Source: JASHVB01 sp035535035
GTDB taxonomy: Bacteria > Pseudomonadota > Alphaproteobacteria > Acetobacterales > Acetobacteraceae
Direction of reading: 5' to 3'
Length of the DNA: 20,508 bases
Assembly (NCBI GenBank): GCA_035535035.1
Contig: DATLQW010000150.1
Location: forward strand, 1 to 20,508
The translations under genes and the position numbers were made by a program. The notes under the pieces are model-generated. The model worked only from the letters and a program-made list of their open reading frames with translations, was not told where the DNA came from and did no database searches. This document shows positions 8,501 to 15,092 of this stretch, piece by piece; the stretch's first letter is position 1, and each line of letters opens with the position of its first letter.

Positions 8501-9121
8501 CGTCGGCAGGCCCTGCACCGCATCGAGAAATTCTTCCCCGAATGCCTTGAACGCCGTCTGCCGCTCGCGCGAGGCGCGGCCGGAGCGCCTGTGCACCAGC
8601 GCCGGCATCAGCAGGGTGAACAGCGCGGCGAACAGCATCACCGCGGCGACCGGCACGTCCCAGAACGCGATGAACCCGAAAATGGCCACCGGGGCGGCGA
8701 TGGAAATCGCCACCTGCGGGATGTACTGGCCGAAGAAGCTCTGCAATTGCTCCACGCCATCGACCATCGACAGCATGACGCCGCCGGTGCGCTCGGCACC
8801 GAACCAGGCCGGGCCGAGCGCCACGATCTTGTCGTACAGGCGGCCGCGCAACGCTTCCTGGATCCGCATCGCGGTGCGGTGGGCGACCATGGTGCGGCTG
8901 TGGTCGAGCGCGGCGCGCAGCACGATGGCGACCCCGGCGCCCACCAATGGCCAGACCAGCGTGGCGGCAGGCGCGTGCTGGAACACGCCGGCGAGGAACC
9001 GCCCCAGGAACACGAACCGGGCGATGCCGAAAATCAGCGCGAACAGCCCCACCAGGACCGAAAGCGCGATGCGCAGCCGGTAGCCCCGCGTCATGCGCCA
9101 GAGGGTCAGGTCGAAATGCAT
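5534..9121 (-). CDS. Full-length ABC exporter, two permease-ATPase halves in one chain
   Basis: This 1195-aa inner-membrane ABC protein is arranged TMD1 (about 15-300), NBD1 (about 340-570), TMD2 (about 620-910), NBD2 (about 945-1180). Both nucleotide-binding domains look complete: Walker A GPSGSGKSS (~370) and GPSGAGKTT (~979), signature LSGGQRQRIAIARA (~472) and LSGGQRQRVAIARA (~1085), Walker B ILVLDEA and LLVLDEAT, and H-loops in AHRLS. NBD1 has DEALSS where NBD2 has DEATSH. Half-transporters of this type (CydC/CydD-like and lipid or siderophore exporters) are usually separate genes of 550-600 aa, so this is a fusion. The start at 9121 has GAGGAG upstream. It is divergent from a LysR gene, with 96 bp and a dyad between, suggesting regulation by it. 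No cydAB genes are nearby, so a CydDC role is not supported; the substrate is unknown. Confidence 0.92.
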   Translation of the reverse strand: MHFDLTLWRMTRGYRLRIALSVLVGLFALIFGIARFVFLGRFLAGVFQHAPAATLVWPLVGAGVAIVLRAALDHSRTMVAHRTAMRIQEALRGRLYDKIVALGPAWFGAERTGGVMLSMVDGVEQLQSFFGQYIPQVAISIAAPVAIFGFIAFWDVPVAAVMLFAALFTLLMPALVHRRSGRASRERQTAFKAFGEEFLDAVQGLPTLKAFGQSAAYGRMLADRARALSDSTLWVLAISVLTRAFTDLGTTLGAALAVTLGAWRVSHGEMSLVALLIVLMAGTEVFRPLRDLRTVLHQGLNGQAAAHGILSLLATPETAPAVPPRPVPTVGLRPRIEFQDVRFAYPGGRRAAHQGLSFVVEPGEHVGIVGPSGSGKSSIVRLLLRLYDPQAGSVRIDGQDLRALDPEALRRMVAVVSQDSMLFHGTIAENLRLGRPDATEAEVAAAAVAANAHDFIMALPDGYATLIGERGAQLSGGQRQRIAIARALLRDSPILVLDEALSSVDAENEAVIQQALDRLMAGRTTLILAHRLSSVIGADRILVLEDGAVVQSGRHAALIAVDGPYRRLMGPQLAAHDDALIGDRPSAAGPRTVETAEAASALVRPLSDDAAEVGWPETIRTLLGIVAPWRGQLGVILLCGISRVVAFIGVGVFSALIIGAVRAHAPTLALIVALLITAPLVGLLHWLESWLAHVMAYQLLAEMRIDLFRKLDALAPAFLLRRRSGDLVALATQDVETVEYFFAHTIAPAIVAGLIPTAVLLVLGVTCWPLAIALAPFLLYAGASPVLGRRRIDTLGSEARGALGTLGAFATETIQDLVELAAFDATGRRRQVFMAAVRRYQDTRLQLLEDLTWQTAGLEVATGLGGLGVAALGAPLVLHGWIAPAMLPLLVLVSVSAFLPVSEIAQVGRQLADTIASTRRLHVVHAEPVVITDGPLAPAAPVGGSALRFDHVSFTYPGRRRPALSDVAFAVPAGATVALVGPSGAGKTTIANLLLRFWDPDAGVIRLDGADLRELTLDGLRGRVALVAQDTYLFNDTLGANVRLARPDATEEQVAQALQRAALAEFVAELPEGLATRVGERGVQLSGGQRQRVAIARAFLKDAPLLVLDEATSHLDTISEAQVRAALDALMEDRTTIVVAHRLSTIRAADLILVLQAGRVIEAGRHAELLARRGVYARLVEHQMAGVREARVRVG

Positions 9122-9187
9122 GCGCCCGGTCTCCTCGCCCGGGGCGCATCCTGTGCGGCGGCGGCGCGCCGTGCAAACGCGGGTTTT

Positions 9188-9201
9188 TCAACCGCTGTTG
9201 A
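9188..9201. promoter_or_regulatory. Dyad between exporter and LysR gene, candidate LysR operator
   Basis: TCAAC-N4-GTTGA is a perfect 5+5 dyad in the 96-bp divergent intergenic region, 17 bases before the LysR start. LysR-type regulators often bind such interrupted dyads near their own promoter and the divergent target. Spacing is close to, but not exactly, the T-N11-A box. The role is inferred from position. Confidence 0.4.
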
Positions 9202-9217
9202 GTTACATTGCACGGCG

Positions 9218-10147
9218 ATGAGCGGGCAAATTCCTCCCCTGGCCGCCTTGCGCGCCTTTGCCGCGGTTGCCCGGCTCGGCAGCTTCGTGCGGGCCGCCGA
9301 GGCGCTGCATGTCAGCACCAGCGCCGTCAGCCACCAGGTTCGCGGGCTGGAGGACACGCTTGGCGCCAGGCTGCTGACGCGGGCACGCAACGGCGCCGGC
9401 CGCAGCATGGTCACGCCGGAGGGTGCGGCGCTGCAACGCGCGGTGGAGCAAGCGTTCGCGCAGCTCGGTGCGGCCTGCGAGGCGGTACGGGATCGGCGGA
9501 AGCGGCCGGTCCTGACGATTTCCGCCAGTGGCTCGGTTGCGTCGCTATGGCTGGCGCCGCTTCTGGCCAAGTTTGCCGCGCGGCATCCTTCGGTGCAATG
9601 GCAGATGCGCTCCATCGAGGACGAAGCGCCGGATATGGTGCGCGAGGGGCTCGACCTGGCGGTGCTGCGCGTCCGGCGCGGGGCGGTCACGGACGGCGAT
9701 CGGTTGCTGTTCAGCGAAACGGTGTTTCCCGTCTGCAGCCCGTCGCTGCGGCTGGCCGGCAGCCCTGAAGAGCTGCCGCGGCACACGCTGTTGCAAGAAG
9801 AGCATGTGGCAAGCCCGGAGAAGGACTGGTCCACCTGGCTCGAACTGCTGGGCTACCGCGCCGATGCGAAGGTGACGATCGTGCGGTTCCATACGTTCAG
9901 TGCCGCGCTCGCGGCGGCGATCGCCGGCGCGGGAATCGCGCTGGGGCGGCAGCCGCTGATCGACTTTGAACTGGCCGCCGGGCGGCTGGTGCGGCCGTTC
10001 CCCGGCCGGACGCTGCCGGGCTCTGCGGATTTCATCGTCCGCCGCCGGCCGGGTTTGGAGCGAGACCGGCATGTGGGGCAATTGGCGGAGTATTTGCTCG
10101 GGACTGGGGAACGCAATCAGGTATTATCGACCGTCACCACGCTATAG
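9218..10147 (+). CDS. LysR-family transcriptional regulator (GcvA-like)
   Basis: This 309-aa protein has an N-terminal winged helix-turn-helix at residues ~7-65 (PPLAALRAFAAVARLGSFVR, then AAEALHVSTSAVSHQVRGLE). The periplasmic-binding-protein-like effector domain spans about 90-300. The opening PPLxALRAFxAVARxGSF and the spacing are typical of the GcvA/AmpR branch. The start ATG at 9218 is where the family begins; the open frame extends much further upstream, but that part is antisense to the exporter gene. The ribosome-binding site is weak. Because it is divergent from the single-chain ABC exporter, that gene is the most likely target. Its last 14 bases overlap the 3' end of the broken small gene on the opposite strand. 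Confidence 0.92.
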   Translation: MSGQIPPLAALRAFAAVARLGSFVRAAEALHVSTSAVSHQVRGLEDTLGARLLTRARNGAGRSMVTPEGAALQRAVEQAFAQLGAACEAVRDRRKRPVLTISASGSVASLWLAPLLAKFAARHPSVQWQMRSIEDEAPDMVREGLDLAVLRVRRGAVTDGDRLLFSETVFPVCSPSLRLAGSPEELPRHTLLQEEHVASPEKDWSTWLELLGYRADAKVTIVRFHTFSAALAAAIAGAGIALGRQPLIDFELAAGRLVRPFPGRTLPGSADFIVRRRPGLERDRHVGQLAEYLLGTGERNQVLSTVTTL

Positions 10148-10457
10148 GTCCCGGATAGCTACCCTTGGGAACAGACTCAAATCCATACGCCGGAACGGTC
10201 CGGATGTGGCGATGGAACAAGGTGCGTAGCGACTGGTATTTGTCTCCCCTTGCAAGTCGGGTGAAAGTTTCCTCGGGGAGATACGCCGCGTAGCCAATCG
10301 CAATATGGCGTGGCGGTGGCTGTGCCTACCTCACCGCAGCTTCGATCTGTGTCACCGTATAGAATTCACTCGCGCCGTAGCCATGGAGCAGGGCGCCGGG
10401 CAGGCCTCTCGCGTATTCCTTGGCTGCACGCCTGAGAAGAACCGATCGGAAATTCAT
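10134..10457 (-). pseudogene. Small conserved-looking gene interrupted by one in-frame amber codon
   Basis: From ATG 10457 the frame reads MNFRSVLLRRAAKEYARGLP, GYGASEFYTVTQIEAAVR, then TAG (10326-10328). Without changing frame it continues with PRHIAIGYAAYLPEETFTRL, LFHRHIRTVPAYGFESV and stops at 10134. The part after the TAG is compositionally protein-like and resembles small uncharacterised proteins (DUF6559-like, from memory). The gene is therefore probably a 107-codon gene with one nonsense mutation, possibly CAG or AAG to TAG. Its ATG overlaps the stop of the upstream Uma2 fragment as ATGA, so the two were a coupled unit. A real 43-aa protein is the alternative. Function unknown. Confidence 0.62.
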
Positions 10458-10861
10458 GTTGCATAGACGACTTGCGATGGCACGCTGACATTGACCTCAG
10501 GCAGTTCCAGCATGGCATCGAGGCGATGGAGAGTCTCAGGCTCCCATCCCGCGGAACGCCGCATGGCCGTAACCTCGGGACGGTCCTGCTCCATCAGGAC
10601 GTAAACGAGGATGCGCGGCACCGCCGCATATTCCAATGCCTTGACGCGGCGATCCGTCAGCGCCGTAGTCAGTGAGAGAACCTCACATACGACTGTCGGC
10701 TCGACCAGGTCGCTCGCATCGTCCGAAGCGGTGCAGACCACGCTTGCATCCGGGTAACGGATGCGTCCAGTCGTCCGGACCTTGAGGTCTGGTCCGAACG
10801 CTTCGCATGGCAACCGCAGGCGATTGCCGCCTGGCGAGTCAGCCTTTCGGGCGGCTGGCAC
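10454..10861 (-). pseudogene. Uma2 (DUF820) family nuclease, missing its N-terminus
   Basis: The readable product is 135 aa. From residue ~18 it follows Uma2 proteins: CEAFGPDLKV, RIRYPDASVVC, EPTVVCEVLS, TDRRVKALEY and VYVLMEQDRPEV. These carry the Asp/Glu/Lys residues of the PD-(D/E)XK restriction-like fold. Uma2 proteins normally have ~180-200 aa. The first ~50 residues (the EFxxW...YELxDGE part) cannot be found in any frame upstream, where the sulfotransferase gene begins within 50 bp. The only start available is a GTG at 10861 in non-homologous sequence. It overlaps the next small gene by ATGA. The upstream end was probably lost by insertion or deletion; biological roles of Uma2 proteins are poorly known. 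Confidence 0.75.
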
Positions 10862-10907
10862 AAGTCATCCGGCTTGCAATCCGCCCACCCGCGAAGCAGG
10901 ATCAGGC

Positions 10908-12092
10908 ATGCAGACCGGCCACGTCGATCGTTATGATTGTCACTGTATCCTCGGCTGGGCCGCGGACACCGACCATCCGGACATGCGCCTGGAGCTGCGC
11001 ATCATGGTGAACGGCACCGAGCATGGGCGGATCGTCGCCGACCAGCCGCGCGACGGGTTGCGGCAGCGGGGCATCTACGGCGACGGTGCGCACGCGTTCG
11101 AGTACCGGTTCGATCCGCCGCTGTCTCCGCTGCGTGGCTACGACGTGGTCGTCCGCTTCCTGGAAACGCCGATCGACGTACCCAATGGCCGCTTCCGGAT
11201 CGAACCCGAACGCGCACAGGATTTCACGCTGCGGCCGGTGCTGGTCAGCGCAACCGGCCGCTCCGGCACCACGCTGCTGATGCGGCGGCTGGGCAACGCC
11301 CCCGAAATCGTCATCGCCGACTCCTACCCGTTCGAGATGAAGCTGTTGACCTACTACGCCCATGCCCTGGAAGTGCTGACGACCGCCAGCAGCGTGAAAG
11401 ACCAGACCTCGCTTGCCGACCTCACTTTCAACCTGCACCAACTCGCGCTCAATCCGTTCCATCACCCGGAGTTGGAGCGGCTCTATCCCGAGCGCGCGAT
11501 GCTTTATCAATTCTTCGGACGCCGGACCGCGGCGCGGATTTCCATGGCGTTTCGCGACATCATCGACGAGTTCTATCACGACATGCGGGCCTTTGCCCAA
11601 AAATTCACGGCACGGTTCTTCGCCGAGAAATGCGACGTGTTCACGCCGGCCCGCAATTTCGCGAGGCTCGTCTATCAAGGCGTCAAGGAGATCCTGCTGG
11701 TCCGGGACCCGCGCGACATCCATTGTTCCCGGCGCGCCTTCTGGCATGATTCGCCGGAGAATTCGCTCCAGAATCTGCTGACGGTACAGGCAGCCCTGCT
11801 GCCGATCCGACGCGCCGACGCGGGCGCCATTCTGGTGGTGCGCTACGAAGATCTGGTCCAGCAGCCGGCCGACACGATGTCCCGCATCGCGGCCTATCTC
11901 GAACTCGGCCATTCGCTGAAACCGGACCCAGACGGCGAGCGCGCGATCTTTTCCGGTCACGGCACGAGCGCCGATCCAGCCGCCTCGATCGGCCGGTGGA
12001 AGCACGAGTTGAGCGCCGAGGACCGGGTATCCCTTTCGCGCGGACTCAAGCCCTTTCTGCAGGAATTCGGCTACGACCCGGACCCGGCGTGA
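10908..12092 (+). CDS. Sulfotransferase-family protein with N-terminal beta-rich module
   Basis: This 394-aa protein has a PAPS-dependent sulfotransferase fold from about residue 108. The 5'-phosphosulfate loop is SATGRSGTTLLMRRL (114-128). The 3'-phosphate segment is ILLVRDPRDIHCSRRAFW near 262-279, and VVRYEDLV lies nearer the C-terminus. Residues 1-100 form a separate module beginning YDCHCILGWAAD, with VNGTEHGRIVADQPRDGL and GAHAFEYRFDPPL. This GWA-x-D type is seen fused to glycosyl- and sulfotransferases and is probably a beta sandwich. The start has AGCAGGA about 8 nt upstream. No signal peptide is visible, so it should act in the cytoplasm, perhaps on a surface-glycan precursor. A paralogue faces it tail to tail 15 bp away. 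The acceptor is unknown. Confidence 0.85.
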   Translation: MQTGHVDRYDCHCILGWAADTDHPDMRLELRIMVNGTEHGRIVADQPRDGLRQRGIYGDGAHAFEYRFDPPLSPLRGYDVVVRFLETPIDVPNGRFRIEPERAQDFTLRPVLVSATGRSGTTLLMRRLGNAPEIVIADSYPFEMKLLTYYAHALEVLTTASSVKDQTSLADLTFNLHQLALNPFHHPELERLYPERAMLYQFFGRRTAARISMAFRDIIDEFYHDMRAFAQKFTARFFAEKCDVFTPARNFARLVYQGVKEILLVRDPRDIHCSRRAFWHDSPENSLQNLLTVQAALLPIRRADAGAILVVRYEDLVQQPADTMSRIAAYLELGHSLKPDPDGERAIFSGHGTSADPAASIGRWKHELSAEDRVSLSRGLKPFLQEFGYDPDPA

Positions 12093-12107
12093 CGCGCGGG
12101 CGAGCGA

Positions 12108-13280
12108 TCACACCTCATAACCGAACAGCTCCAGATAGGCGGCGAATTCGCCAGAGCAGTTCTTGACTTCCTCGGCTGACATTTCGCGCTTCCAGCGGCC
12201 GACCGAGGCGGCCGGCGACTTGCTCGTGCCATGCTCCTGGAACAGCGCCTGCTCCGCGCCCGCATCCGCGGCCACGAAATCCCGTATTCCGATGAATGCA
12301 GCGATGCGCTGGAGGGTCGCGGCCTCCTCCCCGACCATGTCTTCATAGCGCACGAACATGGTATCCGGCCGTTGCTCCTTGCGGATAGCCATCAGCGCGT
12401 CGCAGGACAGTTTCAGCAAGCGGATCGCCTCCGCCGTCGAGTGCGACCAGAAGGACTTGTAAGAGCAGATCGTATCGCGTACGTCGCGCACGAGGGCGAT
12501 CTCGCGAGTGGCGGGGAACATCTGGCGCGCGAACCAGCGCGCCATGCCGGCCAGTTGGCATTTTTCCGCGAAAAACAACGCGCCGGCCTTGTCCTGGTCT
12601 TCGGCCAGGCTCGCGTAGAACCCGTTGACCACGGACCGGAATGCGCCGGCCAGTTCCCGCGGCGCGACCGACCGGTAGATCGCCGCGAACCGGCCGGGAT
12701 CACGGAAAGCCTCGGCAAATCCCGGGACGTTGTACGGGTTGGCGCCCAGGAACCGCTGGTTGGTTACGAAACCCTCGGGACTTCCCGATCGCTCGTGGTC
12801 GCCCGGCGCCGTCAGGATGCCAAATGCGTGGCCATAGTATTTCAGCAGTTCCGTCTCGAACGGATAAAGCGCCGCCACGCTGACCGACGAGTGCCCCGCA
12901 AGCCGCTTCATCAGGATCGTGCTGCCGGCGCGTCCGGGTGCGGTGACAAGGATCGGCTGCAACAGCCTCGCGCCATCGAGCGCGATCGCTTGCAGCACGC
13001 GCTCGCCGTTCGGTATCGGCTGCCCGGTATTGGCGAACTGCAGTTGCACGTGATGATCGCGGATCAATGACAGAGGCGGGTTGAAGTCGAAGGTGAACGC
13101 GTGGTGTCCGTAGCCAAATTCCCGCTGCAGGTCTTCCCGGAGAATGTCCGCCCGAGGCGTCGCATATTGGATGCCATTGACGAACACGTCCACGTTGACG
13201 GTCCGCCGCAGATCGGCGTCGTCCAATGCCCATCCTTGAACGCGGGCCGCGGTTATCTGGTCCGCATTGCCGCGGAGCAT
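12108..13280 (-). CDS. Second sulfotransferase-family protein, paralogue of its convergent neighbour
   Basis: This 390-aa protein has the same architecture as the gene at 10908-12092. The N-terminal module (VQGWALDDADL, VNGIQYATPRADI, GHHAFTFDFNPPLS) covers residues ~5-95. The sulfotransferase domain has the 5'-PSB loop APGRAGSTILMKRL at 114-127, IALVRDVRDTICSYKSFW near 255-272 and FVRYEDMV. Both proteins share FAEKC, HGTS-x-PAASxGRWK and a final FGY. The 3'-phosphate motif reads RDVRD rather than RDPRD. Family membership is clear, but the acceptor (carbohydrate, lipid or peptide) is not. The start at 13280 has only a weak ribosome-binding site, but homology begins immediately. A sigma70-like promoter and a palindrome lie 34-85 bp upstream. 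Confidence 0.85.
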   Translation of the reverse strand: MLRGNADQITAARVQGWALDDADLRRTVNVDVFVNGIQYATPRADILREDLQREFGYGHHAFTFDFNPPLSLIRDHHVQLQFANTGQPIPNGERVLQAIALDGARLLQPILVTAPGRAGSTILMKRLAGHSSVSVAALYPFETELLKYYGHAFGILTAPGDHERSGSPEGFVTNQRFLGANPYNVPGFAEAFRDPGRFAAIYRSVAPRELAGAFRSVVNGFYASLAEDQDKAGALFFAEKCQLAGMARWFARQMFPATREIALVRDVRDTICSYKSFWSHSTAEAIRLLKLSCDALMAIRKEQRPDTMFVRYEDMVGEEAATLQRIAAFIGIRDFVAADAGAEQALFQEHGTSKSPAASVGRWKREMSAEEVKNCSGEFAAYLELFGYEV

Positions 13281-13313
13281 GTTCTCGGTCCGTTCCGGCC
13301 GTTAGAGAGTGTC

Positions 13314-13325
13314 GTGTTACAACAC
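13314..13325. promoter_or_regulatory. Palindrome at the transcription start of the second sulfotransferase gene
   Basis: GTGTTACAACAC is a 5+5 palindrome with a 2-nt centre. It lies just downstream of the predicted start site of the promoter at 13336-13365 and before the ATG. A repressor bound here would block transcription; this role is inferred from position only. Confidence 0.4.
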
Positions 13326-13335
13326 AAGACATGAC

Positions 13336-13365
13336 ATAATATCCAAAAGTTAGACGCCCGGTCAA
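13336..13365 (-). promoter_or_regulatory. Sigma70-like promoter for the second sulfotransferase gene
   Basis: On the minus strand, TTGACC (-35, 13360-13365) and TATTAT (-10, 13336-13341) are separated by 18 nt. The AT-rich composition stands out locally. It points toward the gene starting at 13280, leaving a leader of about 50 nt. Confidence 0.6.
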
Positions 13366-13373
13366 TCCCGTTG

Positions 13374-13434
13374 CCCCTTTGGCTCTTTGCCCCTTTGGCA
13401 ATTTACCCCTTTTGGCTCTTTGCGCCTTTCGCCC
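13374..13434. repeat. 16-bp tandem repeat, about 3.5 units
   Basis: The units are CCCCTTTGGCTCTTTG (13374-13389), CCCCTTTGGCAATTTA (13390-13405), CCCCTTTTGGCTCTTTG (13406-13422) and a degenerate partial unit starting CGCCTTTCG (13423 on). It is intergenic, upstream of the sulfotransferase promoter. No gene or known protein-binding motif is recognised. Confidence 0.7.
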
Positions 13435-13570
13435 GGGCCCGGGGTCACGCCACCCGTAACGACAGATCACCAGCACGCCCGGGCAGTTGCGGGATTCTCC
13501 GAGCCGGGCCGAGGTCCGCATGGCGCGGCGGTTCACCTGCGCGGAAGAATCGGCTAACCTGCCGGTCGCC

Positions 13571-14623
13571 ATGGAACCGGGTATGCCGCCGTCCCGAGCG
13601 AACGCCCTGCGCCCCGCGCTGCTGGTGGTAGCCGGCGTCATCATCCTGGCCGCCGCGGCCGGGCTTGCGCTGCGCACCCGCAACATCGTGCCGGCGCCGT
13701 CCGACGCCGCGCTGACCCGCGCCGCCGGTCAACCGATGGCCCAACCCGCCGCGCCGCCGATCCGGAAACCGAGCTTCGATGTCGTTCGCATCAATCCGCG
13801 GGGCGACGCGGTCATGGCGGGCCATGCCGCGCCTGGAAGCCGGGTTGCCATCGCCGACGGCGGCAAGGAGATCGGCCACGTCCAGGCCGACCGGAACGGA
13901 GATTGGGTGTTCGTGCCGTCCGCCCCGCTGCCGCCCGGGGCGCGCGAGCTCACCCTCGCCGAACGGGCGCCCGACGGCACCGAGGCGAAGGGCGACCGCG
14001 CGGTATTGCTCGTGGTGCCGCAGGCTGCCGCGGCGGGCGCCGGCCCCGCCGGAAATGCGCCGCCGCCGCTGGCGGTGCTGACCGGACCCAACGCCGCCCC
14101 GCTTGTGCTCACCGGCCCCGGGCAGCGTCCCGGCGGCGCGCGGTTGGCGCTGGGTGCGGCGGAATACGACGAGCACGGCGAAATCCGTCTCTCGGGCACC
14201 GCCTCGCCCGGGGCCACGGTGCGGCTCTATGTCGATAACCGCCCGATCGGCCAGGCCGCGGCCGACCCGAAGGGCGCGTGGAGCCTATCCGCCGGCGAAC
14301 CGATCGGTCCCGGCACGCACCGTTTGCGGCTCGATCAGATCGCTCCGAACGGGACCGTCGCTTTCCGGGTCGACCGCTCCTTCACGCGGGAACAACTGAC
14401 CGCCGCGGAACTGCCGGCCGGGCACATCGCGATCAGGCCCGGGCAGAATCTCTGGACGATCGCCCGGCGCACCTATGGCCTGGGGATCCGCTACACGATC
14501 ATCTACCAGGCAAACCGCCAGGCCATCCACAACCCCGACCTGATCTATCCGGGTCAGGTGTTTGCGCTGCCCGGCTCGGCCGGCGCGCCCGCGATCCCCG
14601 CCTCGTCGAGCAAATCCAGATAG
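13571..14623 (+). CDS. Membrane-anchored LysM protein with Ig-like repeats
   Basis: This ~350-aa protein has one N-terminal transmembrane helix (ALLVVAGVIILAAAAGLALR, residues ~15-34) and a proline/alanine-rich linker. Two related Ig-like repeats follow: MAGHAAPGSRVAIADGGKEI...GDWVF, and LSGTASPGATVRLYVDNRPI...GAWSL. A C-terminal LysM domain spans ~286-334 (IRPGQNLWTIARRTYG, then IYQANRQAIHNPDLIYPGQV). The expected place is the periplasm, anchored in the inner membrane and binding peptidoglycan through LysM. The start is uncertain: ATG 13571 is chosen because the membrane helix follows at a normal distance, but ATG 13520 has a closer GAGG and would add 17 residues. The last 70 bp overlap the convergent gene at 14554-15021. 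Confidence 0.82.
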   Translation: MEPGMPPSRANALRPALLVVAGVIILAAAAGLALRTRNIVPAPSDAALTRAAGQPMAQPAAPPIRKPSFDVVRINPRGDAVMAGHAAPGSRVAIADGGKEIGHVQADRNGDWVFVPSAPLPPGARELTLAERAPDGTEAKGDRAVLLVVPQAAAAGAGPAGNAPPPLAVLTGPNAAPLVLTGPGQRPGGARLALGAAEYDEHGEIRLSGTASPGATVRLYVDNRPIGQAAADPKGAWSLSAGEPIGPGTHRLRLDQIAPNGTVAFRVDRSFTREQLTAAELPAGHIAIRPGQNLWTIARRTYGLGIRYTIIYQANRQAIHNPDLIYPGQVFALPGSAGAPAIPASSSKSR

Positions 14624-15021
14624 GGCGCCAGCTCCAGCAAAAACCGGGTGATCCCCACCAACAGGTCGGTGGCGGTGACCGGCACGGTCACCCGGGAGTC
14701 CGCTTCAAGCTGTACGCGGTGGTCCGGCAGCAGCAGCAACTGCCAGGGCTCCGGCAGCGCGCGGGGCAACAGGCGCAGCAGTTGAAAACTCTGCCCCCGC
14801 AGACCACGGTCGCGCGGGCTGGCGGTGCTGGGAACCCGTCCCAACGTCGCTTGCAGGACCAGGCGGCCCAGGTCCGGATCGGTTTGCTCGAATCTCGCGC
14901 GAATCATGCGGCCTCGCCAATGAAAGAAAAATCCTGGCGGGGAATCCGGCCCGCGCGGTGCCAGCCGGCCCATCGCGTCAACGGCAAACGGCCCAAGCAT
15001 GAATGGGGCATCGAACGGCAT
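14554..15021 (-). CDS. Conserved-looking hypothetical protein
   Basis: This 155-aa protein is not recognised. It opens MPFDAPFMLGPFAVDAMGRL, has FFFHWRGRMIRARF at ~37-50, and a leucine-rich middle (QLLRLLPRALPEPWQLLLLP). It ends with an acidic helix-like stretch (TRFLLELAPYLDLLDEAG) before a variable tail. There is no signal peptide or membrane segment, so it is likely cytosolic. The start at 15021 is chosen for the GGAGG about 10 nt upstream. Codon usage (strong GC in third positions) supports a real gene. It is divergent from psd with 71 bp between starts, and its 3' end overlaps the LysM gene by 70 bp. The pattern suggests a lineage-specific gene; no function is claimed. Confidence 0.65.
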   Translation of the reverse strand: MPFDAPFMLGPFAVDAMGRLAPRGPDSPPGFFFHWRGRMIRARFEQTDPDLGRLVLQATLGRVPSTASPRDRGLRGQSFQLLRLLPRALPEPWQLLLLPDHRVQLEADSRVTVPVTATDLLVGITRFLLELAPYLDLLDEAGIAGAPAEPGSANT

Positions 15022-15092
15022 GGGGGTGGCCTCCAGAATTGCTCTGCCCCATCCTTGCCGCGACTTGGTGAACCATTCATAAACCGCAGCCC

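Noticed and set aside
5534..9121. CydDC (glutathione/cysteine exporter) identity for the fused ABC protein
   Set aside because: The architecture is similar, but no cydAB genes are nearby and no specific residues decide it, so only a general exporter call is made.
8201..9217. Long in-frame upstream extension of the LysR gene
   Set aside because: It is antisense to the exporter. LysR family similarity starts at ATG 9218.
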